From: Gluconacetobacter aggeris
GTDB taxonomy: Bacteria > Pseudomonadota > Alphaproteobacteria > Acetobacterales > Acetobacteraceae
NCBI RefSeq assembly: GCF_014174395.1
Contig: NZ_JABEQD010000003.1
Location: forward strand, 434,001-498,000
Length of the DNA: 64,000 nt
Reading direction: 5' to 3'
Positions within the stretch are counted from its first letter, which is position 1. Every line of letters begins with the position of its first letter. The position numbers and the translations under genes are program-made. The notes beneath the pieces are model-generated. The model was not told the DNA's origin. It saw only the letters and a list, made by a program, of their open reading frames with translations, and searched no databases. Positions 33,894 through 43,303 of the stretch are shown piece after piece.

Positions 33894-36322
33894 GGCACTG
33901 CCCCTTCCCGCAGAAGGTCAGCCGCCCACATGACGCCACGCGCCTCGAACCAGGCTGGGAGAAAGCCGTCCCGCCCATGTTCCGCCAGCACCGCATCGAT
34001 CAGCCGGTGGTCGTCCTTGCCGGATGCCGCGCACAGGGCGAGTGCAACAGGCCCGAGCCCCAGTTCGAACAGACGGTTTCCCCGCTGCGTCTGGCAGTAA
34101 TATTCCCGCTTCGACGCTGCTCGGGCAATAATCGAAATCTGCCGCTCGTTCAGGCCGAAATCGCGATAAATGGCCGCGATCTGCGGTTCGATCGCCCGCT
34201 CATTGGGCAGGAAGATTCGCGTCAGGCAGCTTTCGACGACGGCCGGCGCAATGGCGCTATTCGCGATGTCGGACAGGGACTGCGTGGCGAAAATCACCGA
34301 CGCATTCTTCTTGCGCAGTGTTTTCAGCCACTCTCGGAGCTGGCCAGCAAAGTCCCCATCATCCAGCACCAGCCAGCCCTCGTCGATGACCAGCAGGGTG
34401 GGACGCCCATCCAGACGGCCTTCGATCCTATGGAACAGGTAGGCGAGAACCGACGACGCCGCGCCTGAGCCGATCAGCCCTTCGGTCTCGAACACCACGA
34501 CATCAGCCTCTCCCAACCGCTCGGCATCGGCGTCAAGCAAGCGACCATACGGACCGCCGAGACAGTAGGGGGCCAGAGCCTGCTTCAGCCCGTTGGACTG
34601 GAGGAGTGCTACCAGACCTGAGATCGTGCGTTCATGGCTGGGCGATGATGCCAAGGAATTCAGGGCCGACCAGAGGTGAGACTTCACCTCTGGGGTAAGC
34701 GTTACCCCTTCGCCGACAAGAATCTGCCCCAGCCACTCTGAGGCCCATTTGCGTTCGTCCGAATCATCGATGCACGCCAGCGGCTGGAGGGCGACGGGCG
34801 CGGTTTCTGTATCCCCGTCCGTCAGGCCTCCGCCAAGATCGTGCCAATCCCCGCCCATCGCCAGCGTCGCCGCGCGCATGGAACCACCAAAATCGAAGGC
34901 GAAAATCTGCGATCCCGCATAGCGGCGGAACTGGAGCGCCATCAGCGCCAGCAGCACCGACTTCCCCGCTCCTGTCGGTCCCGCGATCAGCGTATGACCC
35001 ACATCGCCAATGTGGAGGCTGAACCGGAATGGCGTGGCACCCGCCGTCTTTCCGTAGAACAGCGGTGGAGCACGGAAATGGGTATCGCGGTCCGGCCCCG
35101 CCCACACCGCTGACAGCGGGATCATATGGGCCAGATTGAGGGTCGAGACCGGGGGCTGACGGACATTAGCATAGACATGACCGGGCAGGCTCCCCAACCA
35201 GGCTTCCACCGCATTCAGGCTTTCGGCCATGCAGGTGAAATCACGCCCCTGGATGATCTTCTCAACCAGGCGCAGCTTCTCGACCGCAATGCTGGCGCTG
35301 CCGTCCCAGACCGTGATGGTCGCGGTGATGTACGCCTGCCCGACGTCATCGGCACCGAGGGATTGCAGGGCCAAATCGGCGTCGGCCGCCTTGTTGGCGG
35401 CATCGTTGTCGACCAGAACGGATGCCTCATTGGTCATGACCTCGCGCACGATGGCCGCGATCGACTTCCGTTTGGCGAACCACTGACGCCGGATCTTGGT
35501 CAGCACCTTCGTCGCATCCGTCTTGTCGAGCTGGATGGCGCGCGTCGACCAGCGATACGACATGGCCAGCCGGTTCAGGTCGTCCAGGATTCCGGGAAAG
35601 GTGCGGCTCGGGAAACCCGTGATGGTCAGGGTTTTCAGATACGCATCGCCGAGTTTTGGTTCCAGGCCGCCCGACAGTGGCTGATCGACCAGCAGGGCAT
35701 CAAGATGCATCGGAATTTCCGGCACGCGCACCTGCTGGTTGCGGGTCGAAATGGTGGAATGGAGATAGGTCAGCGTCTCACCGTCATCGAGCCAGGTGGC
35801 CTCGGGCATGAACCCGTCCAGCAATGCCAGCATCCGGTCAGAGCGATCCACGAACGCATGGAGCATACCATGCGGGTCCGGCCCCTCGCGCTCCCGGCCC
35901 TCAAACAGGAACCGGGCCGCACGGTCGGAAGATTCCGCCGGTGGCAACCAGACCAGGGTGAGGAAATACCGGCTTTCGAAATGCGCGCCCTTATCCTCGA
36001 AGGCTTCCCGGCGTTCAAGGTCCACCATTTGGCTGGCGGCATCGGGGAAATCGCTTTCGGGATACAATGTTGCCGGGACGCGCTGCGATTCGACGAACAC
36101 TGCCCAACCTGAACCAAGACGCCGCAGGGCATTATTCAACCGCCCGGTCACGCCGACCAGTTCGGCCGGGGTGGCGCTGTCCAGGTCGGGACCACGGATA
36201 CGAGCCGTGCGCTGGAAGGAACCGTCCTTGTTCAGGACAACGCCTTTCTCCACGAGCGCGGCCCAGGGCAGGAAATCCGACAGGAGGGCGGCACGGTTGC
36301 GATATTCGCCAAGGGACATCAT
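33890..36322 (-). CDS. trbE: conjugal transfer ATPase TrbE (VirB4-like)
   Basis: 810 residues. CagE/TrbE N-terminal domain, Walker A IAGPTGAGKSVLLALMAL near 455, Walker B LLVIDEGWLVLDDG near 635 and the RxQ-like FATQSLSDIA after it. Energises pilus assembly and substrate transfer on the inner membrane. Overlaps trbJ by 4 bases; 12 bases separate it from trbD. Confidence 0.93.
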   Translation of the reverse strand: MMSLGEYRNRAALLSDFLPWAALVEKGVVLNKDGSFQRTARIRGPDLDSATPAELVGVTGRLNNALRRLGSGWAVFVESQRVPATLYPESDFPDAASQMVDLERREAFEDKGAHFESRYFLTLVWLPPAESSDRAARFLFEGREREGPDPHGMLHAFVDRSDRMLALLDGFMPEATWLDDGETLTYLHSTISTRNQQVRVPEIPMHLDALLVDQPLSGGLEPKLGDAYLKTLTITGFPSRTFPGILDDLNRLAMSYRWSTRAIQLDKTDATKVLTKIRRQWFAKRKSIAAIVREVMTNEASVLVDNDAANKAADADLALQSLGADDVGQAYITATITVWDGSASIAVEKLRLVEKIIQGRDFTCMAESLNAVEAWLGSLPGHVYANVRQPPVSTLNLAHMIPLSAVWAGPDRDTHFRAPPLFYGKTAGATPFRFSLHIGDVGHTLIAGPTGAGKSVLLALMALQFRRYAGSQIFAFDFGGSMRAATLAMGGDWHDLGGGLTDGDTETAPVALQPLACIDDSDERKWASEWLGQILVGEGVTLTPEVKSHLWSALNSLASSPSHERTISGLVALLQSNGLKQALAPYCLGGPYGRLLDADAERLGEADVVVFETEGLIGSGAASSVLAYLFHRIEGRLDGRPTLLVIDEGWLVLDDGDFAGQLREWLKTLRKKNASVIFATQSLSDIANSAIAPAVVESCLTRIFLPNERAIEPQIAAIYRDFGLNERQISIIARAASKREYYCQTQRGNRLFELGLGPVALALCAASGKDDHRLIDAVLAEHGRDGFLPAWFEARGVMWAADLLREGAVP

Positions 36323-36334
36323 CGTCCTGCCCTC

Positions 36335-36610
36335 CTACGCCCGGAGCCAGGCGGGGTAACGGAGATGCCGCCGCCCCACCTCGATGAACAGCGGATCGCG
36401 CTTTGCCCCCCAGACCGCGAGCCCATGCCCGACGATCCAGAAGACGGCGCCGACCAGCCACAGCCGCAGGCCCAGCGCGATCGCGGCGGCCAGCGTGCCG
36501 TTGGCGATGGCTACGGCACGGGGTGCGCCACCCAGAAGGATGGGGTCGGTCAGGGAGCGATGCACCGGGACATGGAACCCCGGCACCGCGTCATCGTCGT
36601 ATCCCGCCAT
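36335..36610 (-). CDS. trbD: conjugal transfer protein TrbD (VirB3-like)
   Basis: 91 residues from ATG 36610, which touches the trbC stop; the frame is open further upstream but that part is a shadow of trbC. VPVHRSLTDPILLGGAPR is the VirB3/TrbD signature, followed by two membrane helices. Helps TrbE at the inner membrane. Confidence 0.88.
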   Translation of the reverse strand: MAGYDDDAVPGFHVPVHRSLTDPILLGGAPRAVAIANGTLAAAIALGLRLWLVGAVFWIVGHGLAVWGAKRDPLFIEVGRRHLRYPAWLRA

Positions 36611-36942
36611 CAGATCAGCGCCCCGCCCGAGAAGGAAAAGAACGACAGGAAGAAGCTGGATGCCGCAAAAGCGATGGATAGACCGAAGACGATCTGGATC
36701 AGACGGCGGAAGCCGCCCGAGGTTTCGCCGAACGCCAGGGTCAGACCCGTGACCGTGATGATGATCACCGAGATGATCTTGGCCACCGGCCCCTGCACGG
36801 ATTCCAGAATTTGGTTGAGCGGTTCCTCCCACGGCATGTCGGAGCCCGAGGCCAGGGCCGAGGAGCACCACACCACGGACAGCAGCAGCAGGGTGGAGAT
36901 GGCAGGCGCATACCGACGCACGCGGAACAGCGTGAGGTTCAT
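36610..36942 (-). CDS. trbC: conjugative pilin TrbC (VirB2-like)
   Basis: 110 residues: signal/leader segment (PAISTLLLLSVVWCSSALA) followed by the two-helix prepilin core (IISVIIITVTGLTLAFGE and FGLSIAFAASSFFLSFFSF). In RP4 the pilin is processed and cyclised by TraF; a TraF homologue is encoded at 49494-50099. Confidence 0.88.
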   Translation of the reverse strand: MNLTLFRVRRYAPAISTLLLLSVVWCSSALASGSDMPWEEPLNQILESVQGPVAKIISVIIITVTGLTLAFGETSGGFRRLIQIVFGLSIAFAASSFFLSFFSFSGGALI

Positions 36943-37916
36943 TTTGAATCTCCATTGGTATTTATTGAATAAATTCGATAGGTGCCAGTGTCGGTATCTA
37001 GCCCGTCTACGGTGGCGAGTTCGGACAGCCGGCGGGCCGTCCCGCGTCCGGACAAGACCGCGATCACGTCAATGGTCTCCGCGATCATGGCGCGTGGCAC
37101 CGTGACCACGGCTTCCTGGATCAGCTGTTCCAGACGATACAGGGCAGCCAGCACCGATCCGGCATGCAACGTGCCAATGCCGCCCGGATGCCCGGTGCCC
37201 CACGCCTTGACCAGATCCAGCGCCTCGGCCCCGCGCACCTCGCCGATCGGAATGCGGTCGGGGCGCAGACGCAGGGCCGAGCGCACCAGTTCGGAAAGCG
37301 TGACGATGCCATCACGGGTGCGAAGCGACACGAGATTTGGTGCCGCGCATTGCAACTCCCGCGTGTCCTCGATCAGCACGACCCGGTCGTCGGTTTTCGC
37401 GACCTCGGCCAGCAGCGCATTGACCAGAGTGGTCTTGCCCGTGCTGGTCCCGCCCGCGACGAGGATGTTTTTCCGTTCCGCAACAGCGCGACTGAGATAT
37501 TCCGCCTGCCCCTCTGTCATGATCCCGGCCTCGACATAATCGTCGAGGGTGAACACGGCGACGGCCGGTTTGCGGATCGTGAAACTGGGGGCTGTGACCA
37601 CGGGCGGGAGCAATCCCTCGAACCGTTCGCCGGTTGGCAGTTCTGCCGAAACGCGCGGGGCCGCTTCATGCACCTCCGCTCCGACATGGTGAGCCACCAG
37701 GCGCACGATACGCTCGACATCGGCAGGTGTGATGGTGTCGCCCGTGTCCGCCATACCGTCAGCGAGACGGTCGATCCACAACCGCCCGTCTGGGTTGAGC
37801 ATCACCTCGACCACCGCCGGGTCGGCAAGATGCCCCGCGATCGCCGGTCCCATCGCCGTGCGCAGCATCGAAATGCCACGTGCCTGACTTTCCGAATTTT
37901 GATGCGAAACCGCCAT
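36939..37916 (-). CDS. trbB: conjugal transfer ATPase TrbB (VirB11-like)
   Basis: 325 residues. Secretion ATPase with Walker [18 protein letters not shown] near 160, Asp box [11 protein letters not shown], Walker B/His box [14 protein letters not shown]. Hexameric cytoplasmic motor that starts the trb operon; the start follows a 175-base gap, so the operon promoter probably lies in 37917-38091. Confidence 0.92.
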   Translation of the reverse strand: MAVSHQNSESQARGISMLRTAMGPAIAGHLADPAVVEVMLNPDGRLWIDRLADGMADTGDTITPADVERIVRLVAHHVGAEVHEAAPRVSAELPTGERFEGLLPPVVTAPSFTIRKPAVAVFTLDDYVEAGIMTEGQAEYLSRAVAERKNILVAGGTSTGKTTLVNALLAEVAKTDDRVVLIEDTRELQCAAPNLVSLRTRDGIVTLSELVRSALRLRPDRIPIGEVRGAEALDLVKAWGTGHPGGIGTLHAGSVLAALYRLEQLIQEAVVTVPRAMIAETIDVIAVLSGRGTARRLSELATVDGLDTDTGTYRIYSINTNGDSK

Positions 37917-38091
37917 CTGACCCCCGCTCGAACGGGACCGGAACAGACGATCCCCACACGGGGATGATTAAAAGAGGGCCATTTCGGCTCGATTCAACAA
38001 CTATTGCGGACCGTGCGGTCATCGCGTGGAAACGGCGGCGATCGGCGGGATTGACGAATCCTCTTGGCAGTCCCACGCAATCTGACGATTA

Positions 38092-38538
38092 CTAGGGGTC
38101 TTCACCACCATTGCGCCGCGTGTCGATGTCCCGCGACAGTTCCCTGAGAAACCGATCTCCGGTCGCCAGTTTCCGCCCGAGCGATTGCAGGAACCCCTCG
38201 AACCGCTCGACGCCTTTCGCCCTGGCGGATGCCTGGGCACTGTCAGGCAGTGGCGGGGTAACAGTCAGCCAGAAACGGATGAACAGTGCCAGCGTCTCGC
38301 CCATAATGGCGAGGTCTTCGTCCATCCCGGCGATCTGGCGGTCAATCCTGTCCATGCGGCGGGCGAACACCGCTTCCAGCCGCTCCGAGGCGTCGGCCGA
38401 AAGAAAGGACGCGACGGCCGCTTCGATCACCGCCGATTTCGAGACGTTGCGCCGCAACGCCAGCGCTTCGACCTGCTTCAGAAGCTCCGGCTCGAAATAC
38501 ACATTCATGCGGGTCTTGCTCGACATGGGCATCCTCAC
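38092..38538 (-). CDS. ribbon-helix-helix (CopG-like) regulator
   Basis: About 148 residues from GTG 38538, whose GTGA overlaps the coupling-protein stop; ATG 38532 and 38526 are alternatives. N-terminal RHH motif (MNVYFEPELLKQVEALALRR, then SKSAVIEAAVASFL) and a longer helical C-terminus. The gene always sits between traG and trbB in this family of elements. Probably regulates transfer genes or binds near oriT. Confidence 0.8.
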   Translation of the reverse strand: MRMPMSSKTRMNVYFEPELLKQVEALALRRNVSKSAVIEAAVASFLSADASERLEAVFARRMDRIDRQIAGMDEDLAIMGETLALFIRFWLTVTPPLPDSAQASARAKGVERFEGFLQSLGRKLATGDRFLRELSRDIDTRRNGGEDP

Positions 38539-40523
38539 AGATCGAGACCGTCGGCAGGGTCCGTCGTTGCCTGGCGCGCAACGGAACGAGCCTGCTGGCG
38601 TATGGCGCGCGCCCTGGCGGCATCGACATCCGGCTCGTCGTCGAGCACATCGAACTCCTGCACGCCCGGATGCTCGGGCGGCACGACGTCCTCATGCTCC
38701 GGCAATTCCGGTTCGCGGCGGATGCCGGCATTGGCGGGATCACCATCAGCGCCCGTGTTCCCACCCGGTGCTGATCCTCCTGATGGCGCCATTGTCTCCA
38801 GCGCCGACCAATCATCGGACGGAGGCGCGGACGGGCGTTGCGTTCCGGTGGCCGGGGGCGGGAGGACACGCTCCATGAACCGCGCGTCCTCGTAATAGCG
38901 CGCCTTCTTCGCGCGGACGGGGGCGACACCCGCGACCAGCAACAGTTCATCGGTCGGCGGAAGCTGCATCACCTCACCGGGCGTGAGCAGAGGTCGTGCC
39001 GTCTCCTGCCGCGACACCATGAGGTGTCCGAGCCAGGGCGAGAGTCGGTGGCCGGCATAATTGGTGGAATCACGCATCTCGGTCGCGGTGCCGAGCGCGT
39101 CCGACACCCGCCGCGCGGTGCGCTCGTCGTTGGTGGCGAAGGCGACGCGGACATGGCAGTTGTCGAGAATACTGTTATTCGCGCCATAGGCTTTTTCGAT
39201 CTGGTTGAGGCTCTGTGCGATCAGGAAGGATTTGATCCCGTAACCCGCCATGAAAGCCAGCGCACTCTCGAAGAAATCCAACCGACCGAGGGCGGGAAAT
39301 TCATCGAGCATCAGCAGCAACCGGTGCCGATGGACGGAGACATGCAGATCCTCCGTCAACCGCCGGCCGATCTGGTTCAGGATCAGGCGGATCAGCGGCT
39401 TGGTGCGGGCAATGTCGGATGGAGGCACAACGAGATAGAGGCTCGCGGACTGGCGGCCCGACACGAGATCCGCGATGCGCCAGTCGCATCGTGCCGTCAC
39501 CTTCGCCACCACGGGGTCACGATAGAGGCCCAAGAACGACATGGCGGTGGACAATACACCTGACCGTTCGTTGTCACTCTTGTTCAGCAGTTCGCGCGCC
39601 GACGAGGCGATGACCGGATGCACGCCCGCCTTGCCGAGATGCGGCGTGGACATCATCGCACGCAGCGTCGCCTCCACCGGCTGCTTCGGATCGGAGAGGA
39701 AATTGGCGACACCAGCCAGCGTCTTGTCCGGTTCCGCATAGAGGACATGCAGGATTGCGCCGACCAGCAGGGAATGCGAGGTCTTCTCCCAATGGTTGCG
39801 CCGGTCCAAAGCACCTTCGGGGTCGACGAGGATATCGGCGATGTTCTGGACGTCGCGCACCTCCCTGTCGCCACGCCGGACCTCCAGCAGCGGATTGTAG
39901 GGCGAGGATGCCGGATCGGTCGGGTCGAACAGCAGCACGCGCCCATGACGGGCGCGAAATCCGGCGGTCAGCCCCCAGTTCTCGCCCTTGATGTCATGGA
40001 CAATGGCCGAGCCCGGCCAGGTCAGCAGTGTTGGTACGACCAGCCCGACACCTTTGCCCGAGCGGGTCGGCGCAAAGCACAGGACATGCTCGGGGCCGTT
40101 ATGCCGGAGATAGTCCCGATCCAGCCGGCCCAGCACCACGCCGTCGGGGTCGAGCAGTCCTGCCTGCTTCACCTGGGCAGCATCCGCCCAGCGGGCCGAG
40201 CCATACGTGGCGACGTTGCGGGCCTCCCGCGCCCGGAGGATGGACAGGCCGATGGCAACAACGCAGCCGATGAGACCACCGGATGAGGCGATATATCCGC
40301 CCGTCACGAAGATCGACGGCGCATAGGCGTCGTAGAAATACCACCACCAGAATAAGGCCGGCGGATAGTAGAACGGCCAGCCTGCCACCATGAACCAGGG
40401 AGCGCCAAGCTGGGGCTGAAAGCCCAGGCGCCAGGCCGTCCATTCCGTGGCACTCCAGATGGCGACGAAGACGATCAACAGAACGAAGGCGACCTGCCCC
40501 CACAGGACACGGCTTCCGGACAT
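38535..40523 (-). CDS. traG: type IV coupling protein TraG/VirD4
   Basis: 662 residues. N-terminal membrane helices (about 10-30 and 45-95), Walker A FAPTRSGKGVGLVVPTLL near 150, Walker B LLLMLDEFPALGRLD near 405, and an acidic Pro-rich C-terminal tail. Delivers the relaxase-DNA complex to the Trb channel. Overlaps the RHH gene, so the two are translated together. Confidence 0.92.
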   Translation of the reverse strand: MSGSRVLWGQVAFVLLIVFVAIWSATEWTAWRLGFQPQLGAPWFMVAGWPFYYPPALFWWWYFYDAYAPSIFVTGGYIASSGGLIGCVVAIGLSILRAREARNVATYGSARWADAAQVKQAGLLDPDGVVLGRLDRDYLRHNGPEHVLCFAPTRSGKGVGLVVPTLLTWPGSAIVHDIKGENWGLTAGFRARHGRVLLFDPTDPASSPYNPLLEVRRGDREVRDVQNIADILVDPEGALDRRNHWEKTSHSLLVGAILHVLYAEPDKTLAGVANFLSDPKQPVEATLRAMMSTPHLGKAGVHPVIASSARELLNKSDNERSGVLSTAMSFLGLYRDPVVAKVTARCDWRIADLVSGRQSASLYLVVPPSDIARTKPLIRLILNQIGRRLTEDLHVSVHRHRLLLMLDEFPALGRLDFFESALAFMAGYGIKSFLIAQSLNQIEKAYGANNSILDNCHVRVAFATNDERTARRVSDALGTATEMRDSTNYAGHRLSPWLGHLMVSRQETARPLLTPGEVMQLPPTDELLLVAGVAPVRAKKARYYEDARFMERVLPPPATGTQRPSAPPSDDWSALETMAPSGGSAPGGNTGADGDPANAGIRREPELPEHEDVVPPEHPGVQEFDVLDDEPDVDAARARAIRQQARSVARQATTDPADGLDL

Positions 40524-40640
40524 CGGGGCTCCAATCGGCTTGGGGAATGAAACCGATCAGAGAAGGAGCGACCCAGCGGCAGGCAATATATAATGAGTCG
40601 CGATCGTACCGCCGGATACCATGGCGTAGAAAAAGGACGG

Positions 40641-40937
40641 TCAGTGCCGGGTTGCGCGGGCGTCGATCACGGCCTGCTCGAGAATCTTCCGGTAACCGAT
40701 TTTCGTCATCCACTGTGCACGGGCAAGATGGCTTTCCCAACAGATGCGCGTGCGCTCTCCGTCAGCCGGGTCGCGGTGCAGCACGATCCGCGCCACCTCC
40801 GTCCAGTCGGCCCGATCCGCCTCGGCGTCGAGCAGGCGGAGATAGGTAATGAAATGCACTTCGTCATAGCTCGTGATCTCCGGCACGGTCGGCGCCAGGT
40901 CATCGACATCGGGGTCCAGTTCGGGTTTTGCTGTCAT
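40641..40937 (-). CDS. small conserved conjugation-element protein
   Basis: 98 residues from ATG 40937. Central sequence ITSYDEVHFITYLRLLDAEA and WESHLARAQWMTKIGYRKIL recur, to my knowledge, in small proteins at this position in alphaproteobacterial trb elements. Function unknown; acidic N-terminus, helical body. It lies 117 bases before traG and next to two palindromic operators, so it and traG may share control. Confidence 0.65.
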   Translation of the reverse strand: MTAKPELDPDVDDLAPTVPEITSYDEVHFITYLRLLDAEADRADWTEVARIVLHRDPADGERTRICWESHLARAQWMTKIGYRKILEQAVIDARATRH

Positions 40938-40970
40938 CCGACAGCCCTCCAGCAGGATTGTAGTCAACCA

Positions 40971-41005
40971 TATCCTAAAATGGGATAATCCTAAATCAGG
41001 ATTAT
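40971..41005. promoter_or_regulatory. tandem palindromic operators
   Basis: TATCCTAAAATGGGATA (5-bp arms) at 40971-40987 overlaps ATAATCCTAAATCAGGATTAT (perfect 7-bp arms) at 40985-41005. They lie between the divergent 98-residue gene and the first HTH gene and are probable binding sites for one of the two HTH proteins that follow. Confidence 0.6.
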
Positions 41006-41006
41006 C

Positions 41007-41040
41007 GGAACGGCTCCCCTGCCCGTCGGAGAGCCGTTCC
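41007..41040 (+). promoter_or_regulatory. 10-bp hairpin just before an HTH start codon
   Basis: GGAACGGCTC and GAGCCGTTCC form a perfect 10-bp stem with a 14-base loop ending two bases before the ATG at 41043. There is no T-tract and no separate Shine-Dalgarno site, so it may act as a translation-control hairpin or an operator (its GGAAC ends match the palindromes at 41327). Confidence 0.5.
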
Positions 41041-41042
41041 GC

Positions 41043-41327
41043 ATGAAGAAATCCCTGCGCACACCCCGGCAGCTTTTGCTGCAAGCGCTTCTCACAGAAG
41101 CGCGCAAGACCGGGGGTATGACGCAGGCGGAACTGGCGGCCGCCCTCGGCAAGCCACAATCCTTCGTCGCCAAATATGAGAATGGCGAGCGCCGAATCGA
41201 TGTCATCGAGTTCGCTGACATAACGGCCGTCCTTGGCGTTTCCAGCGCGGATCTTCTCGTCCGTCTCGCACACGGCACGGAAAAGTCCCCACCGGACGGG
41301 GAGAATACCACGGGCCAGGACGAATAG
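41043..41327 (+). CDS. XRE-family regulator 1
   Basis: 94 residues with a standard XRE HTH: TQAELAAALGKPQSFVAKYE and NGERRIDVIEF. Probably a repressor of transfer or maintenance genes, acting through the palindromes on either side of its own gene. Ends at the first base of the GGAACGATC palindrome pair. Confidence 0.78.
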   Translation: MKKSLRTPRQLLLQALLTEARKTGGMTQAELAAALGKPQSFVAKYENGERRIDVIEFADITAVLGVSSADLLVRLAHGTEKSPPDGENTTGQDE

Positions 41328-41355
41328 GAACGATCATTCCTGGAACGATCGTTCC
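41327..41355. promoter_or_regulatory. paired 14-bp palindromes
   Basis: GGAACGATCATTCC (41327-41340, one mismatch) and GGAACGATCGTTCC (41342-41355, perfect) separated by one base. This looks like two adjacent dimer sites 22 bases upstream of the second HTH gene. Confidence 0.65.
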
Positions 41356-41376
41356 GACGCAGGTCTCGATGATGGC

Positions 41377-41601
41377 ATGGACCTCAAGGAGGTCATGGCG
41401 GTCAACCTGCGTCGGATGCGTCATGACAGGGACATGACGCAAGAAGAGCTGGCCGATCGCGCCGGCCTGAGCACCCGCTATGTCGGGGCGATCGAACGCG
41501 CGGACGTGTCGGCAAGCGTTACGATCCTGGGAAAGATTGCAGAGGCACTGGACGTGGAACCGGGCGCGTTATTGAAAGCTGTCCCGGCCAGCCCCCGCTG
41601 A
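41377..41601 (+). CDS. XRE-family regulator 2
   Basis: 74 residues from ATG 41377. HTH in AVNLRRMRHDRDMTQEELAD and GLSTRYVGAIERADVSASV, a compact single-domain Cro/CI-like protein. It follows the paired palindromes closely, so it is likely autoregulated, and with regulator 1 may form a two-repressor switch for the transfer region. Confidence 0.78.
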   Translation: MDLKEVMAVNLRRMRHDRDMTQEELADRAGLSTRYVGAIERADVSASVTILGKIAEALDVEPGALLKAVPASPR

Positions 41602-41624
41602 CTGGCTGAGGGAAAAAGACGCCC

Positions 41625-42227
41625 TCACTCCTTCCACGCAGTGCTGTCCTTTACGATGACGGCGAACATATCCGCCAGTTCGGCCAGGGCGACGCGACGC
41701 ACGGTCTCGGCCACGATCGTTCCGCCCAGCGGATCGGCGACATCGCGTGCGGCAATGGCGTCCGCCACGAGGGTCACGCGCAGGCCGTATTCCTCCGCCG
41801 CCGCGCGGGCGGTGGTGGACACGCAGACACCCACCGTATCACCGGCGATGATGACCTCGTTCCGACCCGTTTCCTTGATACACTCCGCGAGCCCGGTGCC
41901 GATAAACGCATTCGCGTAGGTCTTGAACAGAACCGTCTCCCCGTCGCGGGGCGTCACCTGCGGCAGGAAATCACGATACGGACCATCGCTGGCGAAGGCG
42001 GGAGCACCCAGCCCCGCGTCATGGGCAATATGGATGACCGGCACGCCCCTGCGCCGCGCGAGATCAAGCAGCCGCCCGGCTTCAAACGCCGCCGCATCGA
42101 CATTGGCAAGCGGCACCCGTCCGTCGCGATATTCGCGCTGGATGTCAATCAACACTAGCACGGACCGGTCGAGCGGCGACGGACTGTCGTCGAGACCGTA
42201 GATCTCGCGGAAGGTTTCGAGGGTCAT
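41625..42227 (-). CDS. isochorismatase-family cysteine hydrolase
   Basis: 200 residues. Catalytic triad of the family: Asp in VLVLIDIQREYRDG, Lys in VLFKTYANAF, Cys in AGDTVGVCVSTTARAA. Family members hydrolyse amides or isochorismate; substrate unknown. First gene of a cargo block inside the conjugation backbone. Confidence 0.82.
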   Translation of the reverse strand: MTLETFREIYGLDDSPSPLDRSVLVLIDIQREYRDGRVPLANVDAAAFEAGRLLDLARRRGVPVIHIAHDAGLGAPAFASDGPYRDFLPQVTPRDGETVLFKTYANAFIGTGLAECIKETGRNEVIIAGDTVGVCVSTTARAAAEEYGLRVTLVADAIAARDVADPLGGTIVAETVRRVALAELADMFAVIVKDSTAWKE

Positions 42228-42280
42228 GGGGATTTTCCTCCTGATAACAGGCTATTTTTACAGACCGGCGCTTCATAACT

Positions 42281-43303
42281 TCATAAACGCGCACCGCCTG
42301 TTTCCTGACGTCCTGGTGCTTTGGCTGAAAACGATGATGGCACGGTTTGAGCCTGCATGGTCAAACCATCCAGGCGACTCATATGCGTGGCGAGATCCAG
42401 AAGATTCCGCAGTGCAGGGCTGCGGTTCTGAGGCGACCAGACCGCGCTGAACCGGGCATGTTCCTTCTCGTCGTCGATCGGGCGGAAGACGATGCCGGGG
42501 AATGGCACATGGCTCCCTGCCTCATGGGTCAGCGTGATCCCCTCTCCTGCCGCGACCATATGCATCAGAGTGTCCCGCCCGACATCGCGCCGCTGGAGGT
42601 AGGGCGATCGTCCATGTTCGGCCACGCGCCGGACGATATGTTCGAAAACCTGCGGCCCGGCGCCACTCGACCGGACAAGGAAGTTTTCCATGAGGAGGTC
42701 TGCCCAGGCGAGGGATTCCAGAGATGCGAGCGGATGCGCGGCAGGAAGAGCAATCACCAGGGCCTCGCTCCAGAGGTGCTGGCTATGGCAGTCAGGCACA
42801 TTGGAGACATTGATGATAAAGGCCACATCGAGCTTGCCGTCGCGTATCATGGCGAGAGTATGTGACGACGGTCCTTCGATGATGCTCTGCTCGATTGCCG
42901 GGTGGGCTGCGCGATAGCGCCGACGCAGATCGGCGAGAAATCCCGTCGCGATCGAACCGTGCAGCCCAATCGCGAGGCGCCCGACCGTGCCGTCGGCAAT
43001 CGCGCCTGCCGTCCTGACAGCATGGTCGATCTGCTCGATACCGGCCGAAACCTCCGCAACGAAGCGGCGCCCGGCCTCGGTCAGCCGGACGCCACGATGA
43101 CGCCGCTCAAATAGGGCAATACCCAACGTCTCTTCCAGAGCCTTGATCCGGGCACTGACGCTCGATTGGGTGACACCAAGCACGTTTGCCGCGTGCCGGA
43201 AGTTCAGATGCTCGGCGACCGAGAGAAGCTGAACGAGCGTCACGAGCGGTATTTTACCGCTTGCAATGCCCGTTACCTCGGTGACATACCGCGCACGCCG
43301 CAT
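42281..43303 (-). CDS. LysR-family transcriptional regulator
   Basis: 340 residues with an N-terminal winged HTH (LLSVAEHLNFRHAANVLGVT, QSSVSARIKALEETLG) and a periplasmic-binding-like effector domain. The N-terminal 20 residues before the HTH are unusual and the true start may be internal. It directly follows the MFS gene with no gap and may be co-transcribed with it. Confidence 0.85.
   Translation of the reverse strand: MRRARYVTEVTGIASGKIPLVTLVQLLSVAEHLNFRHAANVLGVTQSSVSARIKALEETLGIALFERRHRGVRLTEAGRRFVAEVSAGIEQIDHAVRTAGAIADGTVGRLAIGLHGSIATGFLADLRRRYRAAHPAIEQSIIEGPSSHTLAMIRDGKLDVAFIINVSNVPDCHSQHLWSEALVIALPAAHPLASLESLAWADLLMENFLVRSSGAGPQVFEHIVRRVAEHGRSPYLQRRDVGRDTLMHMVAAGEGITLTHEAGSHVPFPGIVFRPIDDEKEHARFSAVWSPQNRSPALRNLLDLATHMSRLDGLTMQAQTVPSSFSAKAPGRQETGGARL

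Noticed and set aside
35736-35745. Another TGGTTGCGGG copy
   Set aside because: Lies inside the conserved trbE coding sequence with no terminator or tRNA-like extension; a chance 10-base match.
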